From Thermosipho sp. (in: thermotogales) (GTDB lineage: Bacteria; Thermotogota; Thermotogae; Thermotogales; Fervidobacteriaceae): DNA of 64,000 bases. Positions within the stretch are counted from its first letter, which is position 1; every line of letters begins with the position of its first letter. Below are positions 63,580 through 64,000 of the stretch, piece by piece. Below the pieces are notes generated by a model that saw only the letters and a program-made list of their open reading frames with translations, had not been told where the DNA came from and did not search any database. Location of the stretch: the NCBI GenBank assembly GCA_030153605.1, contig JASKLO010000004.1, positions 1 to 64,000 on the forward strand. The letters are read 5' to 3'. Position numbers and translations under genes: made by a program.

Positions 63580-64000
63580 AGTTTTAATTTCCAAAATTTC
63601 TGCTTCTTTTTTATCATCATAATCAATATACATCAAAAAAAGTCCTCTTTTATCAAAAACATATGGCAGAATTTTTTTATCAATCTCTGAAAGATTACTA
63701 AAATATAAGTTTTCTTTTTTTACCCAGAAAAGTTCTCCTTCTGATGAATGAATTACTGGTTGTTTTTTTACAAATGCTTTATAGATAAACAATATCCAAT
63801 TATAATTTGCTGGACCAATTTCAGTCGTAATAACTTTCAGTACATAATTGTTTGTGATTTTTAAACCTGTTTCCTCAAAAATTTCTCTTTTCATTGTTTG
63901 AGAAGGGGTTTCGTTTTTTTCTATTTTCCCCCCTGGTGGAACAAGCTTATCTTTAAAAGGTTCTTTATTCCTCTTTAAAAATAAAACTTCGTCATATTCA
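63559..64000 (-). CDS. Nudix hydrolase, 5' end outside the window
   Basis: The frame stays open from 63894 up to the right edge, so the gene is incomplete at its N-terminus. The Nudix box GX5EX7REUXEEXGU is complete: GKIEKNE, seven residues, then REIFEETGL, preceded by VPPGG. This places the real start beyond 64000, not at the internal ATG 63894. The C-terminal part (SEGELFWVKKENL..LPYVFDKRGLFLMYIDYDD) resembles 8-oxo-dGTP/MutT-like hydrolases. Substrate unknown. Confidence 0.85.
   Translation of the reverse strand, partial: EYDEVLFLKRNKEPFKDKLVPPGGKIEKNETPSQTMKREIFEETGLKITNNYVLKVITTEIGPANYNWILFIYKAFVKKQPVIHSSEGELFWVKKENLYFSNLSEIDKKILPYVFDKRGLFLMYIDYDDKKEAEILEIKTLSSFFQ

Overview
The window reads as a chromosomal segment of a low-GC thermophilic diderm of the phylum Thermotogota. 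Thermosipho is the best guess; Marinitoga or a relative is not excluded. The reasons are the very AT-rich, gene-dense sequence, a 400-residue SLH/coiled-coil protein of the Omp-alpha type that links toga to cell wall, an Rnf operon, GH1 and cyclomaltodextrinase-type GH13 glycosidases, a short DnaE, and a short-chain fatty-acid operon with FabK. No insertion sequence, phage gene, CRISPR array or other mobile element was seen. No gap without a gene exceeds about 210 bases.

Layout. 0.2-1.3 kb: a CYTH protein and a small membrane protein. 1.4-5.3 kb: fatty-acid operon fabF-fabZ-fabK-bioY-fabD on the minus strand. 5.5-7.7 kb: beta-glucosidase and a DMT permease on plus. 7.7-13.5 kb on minus: an anion permease, a Ca2+/Na+ exchanger, guaB, a GH13 enzyme and a methyltransferase. 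13.6 kb: tRNA-Gly(CCC). 13.7-17.8 kb: rnfCDGEA, with no rnfB here. 18-25.9 kb on plus: valS, folC, rsfS, an MTA/SAH deaminase, a radical SAM protein, a DUF72 protein and nfi. 25.9-46.1 kb: a very long co-directional minus block of 22 genes: ruvB, a PLP-binding protein, yggT, nadK, phoU, an LptF/G-OstA-LptD fusion, an rRNA methyltransferase, a VIT-type transporter, an IMP-cyclohydrolase-only PurH, a PEGA protein, prfB, minD, minE, a lipoprotein, an FtsL/DivIC-like protein, a methyltransferase, ftsY, a LysM/3D lipoprotein, an Rrf2 regulator, mnmA, hpt and an LCP protein. 46.3-47.4 kb on plus: acpP and a DUF89 protein. 47.4-57.9 kb on minus: pnp, nrnA, a giant pseudokinase-STAND-TPR-GGDEF protein, murB, an M18 aminopeptidase, a MarR regulator, the Omp-alpha-like protein and manA. 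58-63.6 kb on plus: rpe, dnaE, a CxxC protein and an RND/MMPL exporter. A Nudix gene runs off the right edge.

Most genes are ordinary housekeeping. The themes that connect are envelope building (fatty acids, ACP, Lpt-like export, MurB, the Omp-alpha rod, LCP, the LysM/3D lipoprotein, Min and FtsL-like division proteins) and sodium/redox energy (Rnf, Na+ exchangers).

Three items stand out. First, one continuous 1117-codon gene joins an inner-membrane LptF/G permease, an OstA/LptA-like periplasmic segment and a beta-rich LptD-like segment. Second, a 1353-codon protein joins a degenerate kinase, a STAND ATPase, a helical repeat and an intact diguanylate cyclase. Third, several conserved genes (bioY, mnmA, ruvB, a DMT permease, a radical SAM protein and perhaps two more) can only be completed by initiating at CTG, ATT or ATA (perhaps ATC), usually 7-10 bases after a strong Shine-Dalgarno (SD) sequence and in two cases overlapping the upstream stop codon. 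This suggests unusually relaxed start-codon use. Start positions below were chosen mainly from SD spacing, which is remarkably constant here: usually 6-9 bases after GGAGG.
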